Positions 33,939 to 42,537 of a stretch of DNA of 64,000 bases are shown here, one piece after another. The position numbers were made by a program, and so were the translations under genes. Position 1 is the stretch's first letter. Every line of letters starts with the position of its first letter. The notes beneath the pieces were generated by a model, which saw nothing but the letters and a program-made list of their open reading frames with translations, was not told where the DNA came from and made no database searches. Location of the stretch: assembly GCF_007750855.1 (NCBI RefSeq), contig NZ_CP036291.1, forward strand, positions 2,914,001 through 2,978,000, in the 5' to 3' direction. The stretch comes from Pirellulimonas nuda. Lineage in GTDB: Bacteria > Planctomycetota > Planctomycetia > Pirellulales > Lacipirellulaceae.

Positions 33939-34226
33939 CGAGCTCGACAGCAGGATGAGGGTGTTCGAGACCGCGCACGATCATTGCGTGTTGTCTGGCA
34001 TCTACATCGTCGTGCGGCTGGATGGCCGCAGCTTCACCAGGCTCACGAAGGAAGTGCAAAATTTCGAGGCGCCCTTCGACGTGCGATTCCGTGACGCCAT
34101 GGCGGAGACGGTCGAGCACCTGATGGACTGTGGGGTCCGCATCACGTACGGCTACACCGAGAGCGATGAGATCTCGCTTCTGCTGGACCGCGACGCCGAC
34201 GCTTTCGGAAGAAAGGTCCGAAAAAT
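33928..34226 (+). pseudogene. Thg1-like 3'-5' polymerase, N-terminal part
   Basis: The first 99 codons of a tRNA-His guanylyltransferase (Thg1) family protein, starting at 33928 (MKFDELDSRMRVFETAHDHC). YIVVRLDGRSFTRLTKEVQN carries the metal-binding R-x-D-G-R-x-F-T block, and GVRITYGYTESDEISLLLDR the second Asp/Glu block (ESDEIS). ISL3 copy B cuts it after FGRKVRK. Thg1-like proteins add nucleotides in the 3'-5' direction and repair tRNA 5' ends. The 8-bp duplication CGAAAAAT flanks the IS; rejoining to 35757 gives a 258-codon frame (257 residues). Confidence 0.92.
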
Positions 34227-35748
34227 GGTTCCTCACCAGAACCTGTGGGTGAAAACGGTGAGTGCATTTGAGGCAGACCTCAGCTCCGGCTCAACAGAGG
34301 GGTGTCGCCCCTCCGCCTTCCCCCTCGCATCGGCCGTCGTGGGGTGAGGGCCGATGCGAGGGTGAAGACGGAGGGGCTCAGGCGAACTCTGATGGAAGAA
34401 GGGGGACGGAGGTGCGAAAGAGACACGGCCACGGGAGGATCGGTTAAGGATGTTGTTGCGAAGCACCATCCCCCCGAAGGCCCGCGGCCGTGCAGCTCAA
34501 GACTATCCTCAATCGCGTCGAGCGGCACAAGTCGTTCGTGTACCAAGAAGCCCGTTGGGCAGACTCCCAGCAGGCGATTGAGGTCCCGATCGCGCCACGG
34601 GCCAACGGCCAGGCGGTGTGCTCGGGCTGCGGCGAGAAGCGTCCGGGGTATGACCGCCTGCCCGAGCGGCGGTTCGCGTACGTGCCGCTGTGGCAGATTT
34701 CGGTGTTCTTGGTGTACGCGATGCGGCGGGTCGATTGCCCGGCGTGTGGGGTGAAGGTCGAGCGGGTCCCTTGGTGTGACGGGAAGAACCAACTGACGAC
34801 GACGTACCGCTGGTTCCTGGCGGCTTGGGCAAAGCGGCTGTCGTGGAGGGGGACGGCCTTGGCGTTCGACACCTCATGGCAGAACGTGTTCCGCTCGGTG
34901 CGGCACGCGGTGCTGTGGGGCCTGGCGCACCGCGGCCTGGAAGGGATCGAAGCGATCGGAGTCGATGAGGTGGCCTGGAAGAAGGGGCACAAGTACCTGA
35001 CGCTGGTCTACCAGATCGACGAGGGGGCCAAGCGGCTTCTGTGGATCGGTCGGGACCGCACCGAGGCGGCGTTCGAGGGGTTCTTCGAGGTGCTGGGAAA
35101 GGAGCGTTCAGGCAAACTGAAGTTCGTGTGTCCGCCGAAGGCGGATGGAAGCCCTACCTGAAGGTGATCGCCGCGAGGGCGGGCCAGGCGGTCCACGTGC
35201 TGGACCGGTTCCACATCATGAAGAAGATGAACGAGGCGATCGACGAGGTCCGCGCCGGGGAGGCGAAGGCGATGAAGGCCGACGGCTACGAGCCGGTGCT
35301 CAAGCACTCACGGTGGTGTCTGCTGAAGCGGCCGGAGAACTTGACTGAGCAGCAGACGGTGAAGCTCTCGGAGCTGCTGAGGTACAACCTGCGGAGCGTG
35401 CGGGCGCACTTGCTGCGGGAAGACTTCCAGCGGTTCTGGGAGTACGTCAGCCCGGGTTGGGCCGGCCGGTTCCTGGACGAGTGGTGCACCCGCACGATGC
35501 GTAGCCAACTCGAACCGATGAAGAAGGTAGCCCGCACGCTGCGTAGCCACCGGCGGCTAATCCTCAACTGGTTCCGGGCCAAAGGGGCCTACTCTTCGGG
35601 CGTTGTCGAAGGATTCAACAACAAGGTAAAACTGACCACGAGAAAATCGTACGGCTTCCGCACCTACGAAGCGGCCCAAATCGCCCTGTACCACAACCTC
35701 GGCGCCCTACCCGAGCCGGAATTCACCCACAGATTCTGGTGAGAAGGC
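34227..35748 (+). mobile_element. ISL3-family element, copy B
   Basis: A 1522-bp element, the same as copy A but in the other orientation, with target duplication CGAAAAAT at 34219-34226 and 35749-35756. It interrupts the Thg1-like gene in frame-restorable fashion. Its transposase is split into two frames. Confidence 0.92.
34490..35742 (+). pseudogene. ISL3-family transposase (copy B), frameshifted
   Basis: The first frame (34490-35161) encodes the zinc-finger and first catalytic part correctly through EGAKRLLWIGRDRTEAAFEG and GKLKFVC, then hits the palindrome TCCGCC-GAA-GGCGGA (about 35132-35146) and stops at 35161. The second frame (open from 35041, homologous from about 35147) carries WKPYLKVIAARAGQAVHVLD to the end, TRKSYGFRTYEAAQIALYHN. 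Family members normally read FVC-S-D-M-W-K-P-Y at this point. The defect is therefore a small palindromic replacement or insertion. The element is likely immobile unless complemented. Confidence 0.85.
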
Positions 35749-35756
35749 CGAAAAAT

Positions 35757-36231
35757 AAACTCTATTCTAGCAGGCGAAGCAAGCGCAAAGTTCTCTCTGC
35801 TGCTCGGCGCCGTGGCTTGCTTTGACTGCCGAGTATCGCAGCTCCCGACCCGCGGCGATGTCGTCGACTACTTCCGCTGGCGAAACGAGGACGCCCACAG
35901 GAACGCTCTCAACGCCTGCTGCTACTGGTCGCTCCGCAAAGAGGGGAGCAGCACGCAAGATGCCACAAAGGCGTTGATGAATCTCTCGGTCGCCGACAAG
36001 AACGAGCTACTCTTTCAACGCGGCATCAACTTCAACGAGATCCCGAGCTGGCAGAAGCGAGGCATCGGAGTGGTCTGGGAGGATTACGAGAAGCACGCCG
36101 TGAACAGACAAAGCGGGCAGCCGGTTACCGCGGTGCGTCGTCGGCTGCGTCGCATCCTTGATCTGCCGATGCGGGATGAGTACAGCGAGTTCATCACGGG
36201 ACTTCTCGGAGTGCGCACGTCGTCAGAATGA
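35757..36231 (+). pseudogene. Thg1-like 3'-5' polymerase, C-terminal part
   Basis: The rest of the Thg1-like gene: INSILAGEASAKFSLLLGAV, CFDCRVSQLPTRGDVVDYFR, and WRNEDAHRNALNACCYWSLR, the conserved C-terminal blocks of the family, to a stop at 36229-36231. The stop overlaps the pnkp start as ATGA (36228-36231), so the IS also separates pnkp from upstream transcription and translational coupling. Confidence 0.9.
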
Positions 36232-38831
36232 CAAAGCTTTCCCTCCCCAACCTCTCCCTCGTCCTCCTCATCGGCCCCAGCGGCGCCGGCAAGAGCACCT
36301 TCGCGCGCCGGCACTTTCTGCCGACAGAAGTCCTCTCTAGCGACGCATGCCGCGGCCTGGTCAGCGACGACCCGAACAACCAAGCAGCAACAAACGACGC
36401 CTTCGACGTGCTGCACTACATCGCCGCCAAGCGGCTGGCGGCCGGGCGGCTGACGGTGGTCGACGCCACCAACGTGCAGCCCGAGGCGCGGCGGCCCTTG
36501 ATCAGCTTGGCGCGAGCGCACCACGTGCTGCCGGTCGCCATCGTGCTGAACCTGCCCGAAGAGGTCTGCATCCAGCGTAACCGCGGCCGGGCCGACCGCG
36601 ACTTTGGGCCGCACGTGATCCGCAACCAGCGGTCGCAGTTGCGTCGTTCGCTTAAGGGGCTCAAGCGTGAGGGCTTCCGGCACGTGTTCGTGATGGAGAG
36701 CCCCGACGAGGTCGATGCGGCCACGATCGTGCGCGTGCCGCTGTGGAACGACAAGCGGGACGAGCACGGCCCATTCGACTTCATCGGTGACGTGCACGGC
36801 TGCTGCGATGAGCTGGAGGCATTGCTCACTGAGCTGGGCTATCGAGCTGCGCCCGCCGCCGACCCCAATCCGCCTTGGGCGGGGTTGAGCTATGCCCATC
36901 CCGATGGCCGCAAGGCGGTCTTTGTCGGCGACTTGGTCGATCGCGGGCCGCGGGTGGTCGATACGCTCAGCCTGGTGCGGAACATGATGGCTGCGGGCGC
37001 CGCGCTGTGCGTCCCGGGCAACCACGACGTCAAGCTGCTCCGCAAGCTGCGCGGCAAGAATGTGCAGCTCACGCACGGCTTGGCAGAGACGATGGCAGAG
37101 ATCGACGCGATCCCAGAAGGATCGAGGGCGGGGTTCTGCCGAGGCTTGGCAGATTTTCTCGATGGCCTTATCAGCCACTACGTGCTCGACGACGGCAAGA
37201 TCGTCGTCGCGCACGCGGGCATGAAGGAGTCGATGCAGGGACGCGGATCGGGCAAGGTGCGCGAGTTCGCCCTCTACGGCGAAACGACCGGCGAGACCGA
37301 CGAGTTCGGTCTGCCGGTCCGCTACCCCTGGGCCTCTGAGTACCGCGGCGCCGCGATGGTGGTCTACGGGCACACGCCGGTCCCGGCGCCCGAGTGGCTG
37401 AACAAGACGCTCAACATCGACACCGGCTGCGTGTTCGGCGGCGCGCTGACCGCGCTGCGTTACCCGGAGCTCGAGACGGTCTCCGTCCAAGCCCTCCAGA
37501 CCTACTGCGAGCCTGCGCGGCCGTTCTTGCCCGACGCGCAGCGGGCCTCGTCGCTCGGCCTGCAGCAGGAGCACGACGACCTCTTGGACCTCGCAGACGT
37601 GATCGGCAAGCGGATCGTCTCCACCCGGTTGCGGCCCAACATCACCATCCGCGAGGAGAACGGGACGGCCGCACTCGAGGTGATGAGCCGCTTCGCCGCG
37701 GACCCTAGGTGGCTGGTCTACCTGCCGCCGACGATGTCGCCCTCGGAAACCAGCGCGAAAGAGGGCTACTTGGAGCACCCCGAAGAGGCGCTCGCCTACT
37801 ACCGCAGCCAGGGGATCGCGACGGTCGTCTGCGAGGAGAAGCACATGGGCTCGCGGGCGGTGGTTGTCGTCTGCCGCGACGCCGAGGCCGCCGCACGGCG
37901 GTTTGGCGTCCAAGGCGAGGCGGGGGTCATCACCACACGAACCGGACGCCGGTTCTTTAGCGACCCGCGGATCGAGGAGGCCCTGCTGGGACGCGTCCGC
38001 GATGCGCTGACTGCCGGGCGGTTCTGGGAAGAGCACGTCACAGATTGGGTCGTGCTGGACTGCGAGCTGATGCCTTGGTCGGCGAAGGCCCAAGAGCTGC
38101 TCAAGAACCAGTACGCCGCGGTCGGCTCTGCGGCCACGGCCGCCCTGCCGCAGGTGGTCAGCGCGATAGCGCAGGCGGCCGATCGACTCAGCGGAGAAGA
38201 ACGGGATTTGCTCGTGGGCCTGCGCGAAGACTTCCAGCAGCGCGGGCGTTCTGCCAGCCGTTTCGTCGACGCCTACCGCCACTACTGCTGGCCGGTCGAT
38301 TCCGTGGACGACCTCAAGCTGGCCCCGTTCCACGTGCTGGCCAGCGAGGGACGCGTCCACGTTCAGCAGGACCACCGCTGGCACATGCAGACGCTCGCGG
38401 CGGTCTGCACGCACGACCCGCCGGTGTTGCTTGCGACCCCGTACCGGGTCGTCGACGTGACGGCCCCCGCCGAAGTCGACGAAGCCGTCCGCTGGTGGAC
38501 CGAGCTGACCGATGCCGGCGGTGAGGGGATGGTCGTCAAGCCGCTGGAGTTCATCGCCCGCGGCAAGAAGGGCCTGTTGCAGCCCGCCGTCAAGTGCCGC
38601 GGCCGCGAGTACCTGCGGATCATCTACGGCCCCGACTACACCCGCGAGGCGAACCTGAAGCGGCTCCGCAGCCGAGGGCTCGGCGGCAAGCGGTCGCTTG
38701 CCCTCCGCGAGTTTGCGCTGGGGATCGAGGCCCTGGAACGCTTCGTCCGCCGCGAGCCGCTGCGCCGCGTACACGAGTGTGTGTTCGGCGTGCTGGCGTT
38801 GGAGAGCGAGCCGGTCGACCCGCGGCTATAG
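36228..38831 (+). CDS. pnkp: Pnkp, RNA kinase-phosphatase-ligase
   Basis: An 867-residue three-domain RNA end-healing and sealing enzyme, the size of the characterised clostridial enzyme. Residues about 1-170 form a 5' kinase with P-loop LLIGPSGAGKSTFARRHF and TVVDATNVQPEARR. Residues about 185-420 form a binuclear metallophosphatase with FDFIGDVHGCCDEL, FVGDLVDRGPRV, VPGNHDVKLLR and VVYGHTPVP. Residues about 480-867 form the adenylyltransferase/ligase with VCEEKHMGSRAVVV (adenylated Lys near 538), DWVVLDCELMPW and GGEGMVVKP with VKCRGREYLRI. It works with Hen1, encoded upstream. The start overlaps the Thg1-like stop by four bases. Confidence 0.96.
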   Translation: MTKLSLPNLSLVLLIGPSGAGKSTFARRHFLPTEVLSSDACRGLVSDDPNNQAATNDAFDVLHYIAAKRLAAGRLTVVDATNVQPEARRPLISLARAHHVLPVAIVLNLPEEVCIQRNRGRADRDFGPHVIRNQRSQLRRSLKGLKREGFRHVFVMESPDEVDAATIVRVPLWNDKRDEHGPFDFIGDVHGCCDELEALLTELGYRAAPAADPNPPWAGLSYAHPDGRKAVFVGDLVDRGPRVVDTLSLVRNMMAAGAALCVPGNHDVKLLRKLRGKNVQLTHGLAETMAEIDAIPEGSRAGFCRGLADFLDGLISHYVLDDGKIVVAHAGMKESMQGRGSGKVREFALYGETTGETDEFGLPVRYPWASEYRGAAMVVYGHTPVPAPEWLNKTLNIDTGCVFGGALTALRYPELETVSVQALQTYCEPARPFLPDAQRASSLGLQQEHDDLLDLADVIGKRIVSTRLRPNITIREENGTAALEVMSRFAADPRWLVYLPPTMSPSETSAKEGYLEHPEEALAYYRSQGIATVVCEEKHMGSRAVVVVCRDAEAAARRFGVQGEAGVITTRTGRRFFSDPRIEEALLGRVRDALTAGRFWEEHVTDWVVLDCELMPWSAKAQELLKNQYAAVGSAATAALPQVVSAIAQAADRLSGEERDLLVGLREDFQQRGRSASRFVDAYRHYCWPVDSVDDLKLAPFHVLASEGRVHVQQDHRWHMQTLAAVCTHDPPVLLATPYRVVDVTAPAEVDEAVRWWTELTDAGGEGMVVKPLEFIARGKKGLLQPAVKCRGREYLRIIYGPDYTREANLKRLRSRGLGGKRSLALREFALGIEALERFVRREPLRRVHECVFGVLALESEPVDPRL

Positions 38832-39365
38832 GCGGGGGGATGGCTTCGGCGATGTCTTCAGCACTGAGGGCATCGGAGTACGCGGAGCTGGGCGCGGTTC
38901 ACGCGCCGGCGCAGCGTCCCCTTGGGGCGCCCTGCCACCGACACGATCGTCCCAGCCCCGGCTGCGACACTAGATCGGTAACCATCCAAGGCGACCCTTG
39001 GCCGAGTGTGTGCCTGCCTAGCGGATCGCTCCGCGTTCGCACTCGGGACAGCTCCGCGAGGCAGGCCACGATTGCAGTTTTTGGCTGCGGCGGACTTTCG
39101 CATCTTGCGGGCAGAGACCCTGCGATGCGTTTCCGAGCGACAGGCTTGCCCACCGAACCGCGCAGGGAAAGACTGCTAGGTGCAGCTCGAGATAGTTTCT
39201 AGGAACCGCGGGGCAAGCAACGGCATTCTCGCTTCGATGGCGGAGTGTGCAGCACTCGCAGCACTTCAGAGGGGGTTGCCGTTGTCGCCTTGCTGCGGAA
39301 GGAGCTGAGGTCTTAAGATTCATCTTCCACCCCGCTGCAGAGCGCCGAACCGTCGAGCCTACCAA
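38832..39365. other. Gene-free stretch after pnkp
   Basis: About 530 bases between pnkp and the Nramp-type gene. Short frames on both strands show no domain I know. I see no convincing terminator hairpin with a T run. The last part should contain the promoter of the transporter gene. Confidence 0.45.
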
Positions 39366-39927
39366 GTGAAAGAACGAAGCTCCGTCTTCCAGGCGTTGGG
39401 AAAGCTGCCGGCCCAGTTGTTGCCCGGAATCTCTCTGCTTGGCTTTAACATCGGCACGGGGAGCGTCACCGCGATGGCTAAGGCGGGCGCCACTTACGGC
39501 ATGTCACTGCTGTGGACCATCGTCGCCTCTTGCCTGACGACGTATCTTCTGATCGAGGTTTACGGCTACTTTACTCTGGTCACTGGCGAGACGGCGTTGT
39601 CCGCATTTCGTAGGCACATCCATCCGGCGGTCGGCGTCTTCTTTATTTTCGCCTTGGGAACCGGCGTTTGCGGGAGCGTGATGGGCGTGATGGGGATCGT
39701 GTCAGACGTTTCCTGCGAATGGTCGAAGGCGTTCATTGACGGCGGCATCGCTCCGATCTATTTCGCCGTCTTTTTCGTGACGCTTGTTTATTGCATCTTC
39801 CTGAGCGGCCGCACCCGAGTCTTTGAGCTGTCCATGGCCGTGATCGTGGCCGTGATGGCGGTCTGCTTCCTCGTGAGCTCGCTGATGGTCTTGCCGCGTC
39901 CTGCAACCATCCTGCAGGGCATGGTTC
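39366..39927 (+). pseudogene. Nramp-family-like transporter, N-terminal part
   Basis: The first 187 codons of a polytopic membrane transporter related to the Nramp metal-ion family. The opening helix reads PGISLLGFNIGTGSVTAMAK where canonical Nramp proteins have a DPGN motif, so the usual metal-binding Asp and Asn are missing. Further helices include MSLLWTIVASCLTTYLLIEV and YFAVFFVTLVYCIFLSGRTR. The frame is cut after LQGMV by ISAs1 copy C. The 10-bp duplication GGCATGGTTC lies on both sides, and rejoining to 41195 gives a 423-codon frame (422 residues). Confidence 0.82.
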
Positions 39928-41184
39928 CACGGCGATTGCGCCAAGCTAGGCAATATGCGACCCTCTAGGCAAGCCGGCGTTTGGAATGGCAGCAGGTGTT
40001 GCCTGGCGGCCGGCGGGACCTGGAGGGATGGGCATGGGCGCCAAGGCGAGCGTGCGGATTGCGGAGCATTTCGAGGGCCTCACCGACCCGCGTCGGCGTG
40101 AGGTGACCTACCCGCTGGTGAACATCGTGGCGATGGCGTTGTGCGCGGTGCTGAGCGGGGCGGACGACTTCGTGGCGATCGCCGACTGGTCGCGGGAGAA
40201 GAAGGATTGGCTGGCGAGATTCTTGGACATGAGCAGTGGGGTCCCCTCGCACGACCGCTTCAACGCGGTCTTCGCGGCGATCAAGCCGGCGGAGTTCGAG
40301 AAGTGCCTGCTGAGCTTCATCACGGCGTTGCACGAGGTGACCGAAGGGCAGGTGATCGCGATCGACGGCAAGACCTTACGGAGGAGCTTCGACGCGGCGA
40401 GCAGCAAGGCGCCGATCCACATGGTCAGCGCGTGGGCGTCGGCCAATCACATCGCGCTGGGGCAGGTGGTCACCGACGCGAAGAGCAACGAGATCACGGC
40501 CATTCCCAAGCTGCTGGATATCCTAGAAATCCAGGGGTGTTTGGTGACGATCGATGCGATGGGCTGCCAGCGGGAGATCGCCGAGCAGATCGTCGTGGGA
40601 GGGGGGGACTACGTGCTGGCGGTCAAGGGGAACCAGCCCAAGCTGCACACAGCGATCAAGGGCTTCTTCGCCGCCCACCTCGAAGACGATTGCAGCGGCA
40701 TCGATTGCCGCCGCTCCGAGTCGCACGAGAAGGGGCACGGCCGGCAGGACGATCGCTACTACTACTTAGCGAAGCTTCCGGACGGGTTCGACGAGGGGAG
40801 CAAGTGGCGCGGGCTCAAGGCGATCGGCCTGGCGTGCCGCATCACGACCCACGCCGACGGAACGCAGACGCACGACACCCGCTACTACATCGCCAGCCGC
40901 TACCTCAGCGGCCAAAAGTTCGCCGACGCGGTCCGTGGCCACTGGGCGATCGAGAACGCGTTGCACTGGCAACTAGACGTCACCTTCGGCGAAGACCAAT
41001 GCCGCATCCGCAAAGGCCACGCCGACGCCAACTTCAGCCTGCTGCGCAGGACAGCGCTGAGCCTGCTCAAGAACAACACCTCACGCAAGCTGGGCGTCAA
41101 GAACAAACGCCTCGCGGCCGCATGGAGCGACCAGTATCGGCTGGAAGTCCTGTGCGGGAGGTGAGTTATGGTGCGATCGCCCTG
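39928..41184 (+). mobile_element. ISAs1-family element, copy C
   Basis: A 1257-bp relative of copies A and B, visibly diverged from them in both DNA and protein. Ends are CACGGCGATTGCG on the left and, inverted, CAGGGCGATCGC on the right. Target duplication GGCATGGTTC at 39918-39927 and 41185-41194. It splits the Nramp-type gene. Confidence 0.92.
39986..41164 (+). CDS. ISAs1-family transposase (copy C)
   Basis: A 392-residue intact transposase: [49 protein letters not shown] and [20 protein letters not shown] carry the family's catalytic residues. The ATG at 40028, preceded by GGAGG, is a likely alternative start (MGMGAKASVRIAEHFEG). Differences from copies A and B are spread over the whole protein, so it was acquired separately or diverged long before. 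Confidence 0.92.
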   Translation: MAAGVAWRPAGPGGMGMGAKASVRIAEHFEGLTDPRRREVTYPLVNIVAMALCAVLSGADDFVAIADWSREKKDWLARFLDMSSGVPSHDRFNAVFAAIKPAEFEKCLLSFITALHEVTEGQVIAIDGKTLRRSFDAASSKAPIHMVSAWASANHIALGQVVTDAKSNEITAIPKLLDILEIQGCLVTIDAMGCQREIAEQIVVGGGDYVLAVKGNQPKLHTAIKGFFAAHLEDDCSGIDCRRSESHEKGHGRQDDRYYYLAKLPDGFDEGSKWRGLKAIGLACRITTHADGTQTHDTRYYIASRYLSGQKFADAVRGHWAIENALHWQLDVTFGEDQCRIRKGHADANFSLLRRTALSLLKNNTSRKLGVKNKRLAAAWSDQYRLEVLCGR

Positions 41185-41194
41185 GGCATGGTTC

Positions 41195-41901
41195 CCAGTC
41201 TCCCGGAGCTGCCGGAGAAGCTGGGGAGCGGGCGGTTTCTGGTGATCGCCTTGATGGTCGGCACCACGGTCTTTCCGGGGCTGTTTATCCTTCGCACGAC
41301 GCTGGTGAAGGAAGCGGGGTGGACGCTCAAGGATCTCGGAAAGCAACGCCGGGACGCCGCCGTGTCGGCAACGCTGATGTTCGTGATTAGCGGCGCGATT
41401 ATGGCGACGGCTGCGGGAACGTTGTTTGTGAAGGGCGTCGGGCTCTCCCAGACATCGCAGATGATCACATTGCTGGAGCCCCTGGCCGGCGCCCTGGCGA
41501 CGTCGTTATTTGCTGTTGGCATCATGGCGGCCGGCGTATCTTCGCAGTTTCCCAACGTGCTCATGCTTCCGTGGCTGCTCTGCGATTTCAGCGACTCGCG
41601 GCGGGATATGACTCTGCTGAAGTGTCGGGCAATGGTGCTGGCGGTTTCTCTACTCGGACTGGTTGTGCCGCTTTCCCACGCTCCGCCGGTATTTGTCATG
41701 ATCGCATCGCAGGCGTTCAATGCGTTGCTGTTGCCAGCGACGGTCGCTTGCATCCTGTACCTGGGGAACCGGAAGCAGCTCATGGGCGACTTCAGGTTTG
41801 GCGGAGCGACGAACCTCATGCTGGTCGCGATCTTGGCTTTCTCCTTCGTCACCACCTGGATAGGGCTGTCTGCTCTCCGGGGGCTGATCGACAGAGGCTG
41901 A
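41195..41901 (+). pseudogene. Nramp-family-like transporter, C-terminal part
   Basis: The remaining 235 codons of the transporter: SLPELPEKLGSGRFLVIALM, VGTTVFPGLFILRTTLVKEA (the position of the MPH motif of helix 6 in canonical Nramp, here FPGLF), and several more hydrophobic helices (LFAVGIMAAGVSSQFPNVLM, LMLVAILAFSFVTTWIGLSA). With both metal-site motifs changed it may carry a different substrate. It lies next to polysaccharide-degradation genes, so a link to carbohydrate uptake is conceivable but unproven. As it stands the gene is broken. Confidence 0.82.
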
Positions 41902-42149
41902 GAATGCCCCACAAGTATCCAATCGCGCTGCCGACCTGCTCTGTAGGCCACGGCGCAATCGTCGAGGCGACTCAGGCGCCCAGGCCGCGTCCTGCTACGC
42001 GGCACGGAGGTCAGGTCGGCCTGCTCGCGCGCTGCGACCAGGCGCACGTTGAGGCGGCGCAGGGGTGAGGGACATAGGGGCGGCTTAGAACGGTCGGCGA
42101 AACGGCGGCCGCAATGCCGCGCAGGTAGTTGCGGCCCACAGACTCGGGA

Positions 42150-42245
42150 CGCCGGGTATTCGCCGCAGAGTTCAAGCAGGCAGCGGCGTAGAAGCTGCGG
42201 GATGGTCGCACGGCTAGTTGGGTAGCCGAGCGCTGGGGCCCGCCG
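42150..42245 (+). pseudogene. IS3-type OrfA remnant
   Basis: A short frame reads RVFAAEFKQAAA, then a TAG stop, then KLRDGRTASWVAERWG. This matches the start of IS3/IS911-type OrfA proteins (EFKxxAVxLxxxGxxxxxVAxxLG). It is degenerate and has no partner. The remainder of 41902-42537 shows no gene I recognise. Confidence 0.5.
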
Positions 42246-42537
42246 CCCGCCAACTTCTGTCTGTCGCCATGGACCACGCTGGGCCTGTTCAAGGATACCC
42301 CCGGAACCAACGTCGGCCTCAGAATCAATCGACTCACTGGCGCTTCGAGAGACCAGGTGTCTCTGCTCAGGCTGGCAGTCTTGCACCATGAGCCTCGTTC
42401 CCGGAGAATCCTCTAATTCCCCTGGCAATGGTGGGGGCGCGAAGACTACTCAGTCGGCAGCGCATCGCGGTCACTCGTCGCAATCCAAGTTCACGACGCT
42501 CGGATCCCGGCCAGGTTCGGCGCCTCGAGGTAAAGCC

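Noticed and set aside
35095-35101. GGGAAAG slippery heptamer in the ISL3 transposase as a programmed -1 frameshift site
   Set aside because: Shifting there would skip the conserved GKLKFVC segment that is correct in the zero frame; the real defect lies about 35 bases downstream at the palindrome.
36084-38774. Very long minus-strand open frame (896 codons) opposite pnkp
   Set aside because: It is the antisense shadow of pnkp, whose three domains and motifs are unmistakable on the plus strand.
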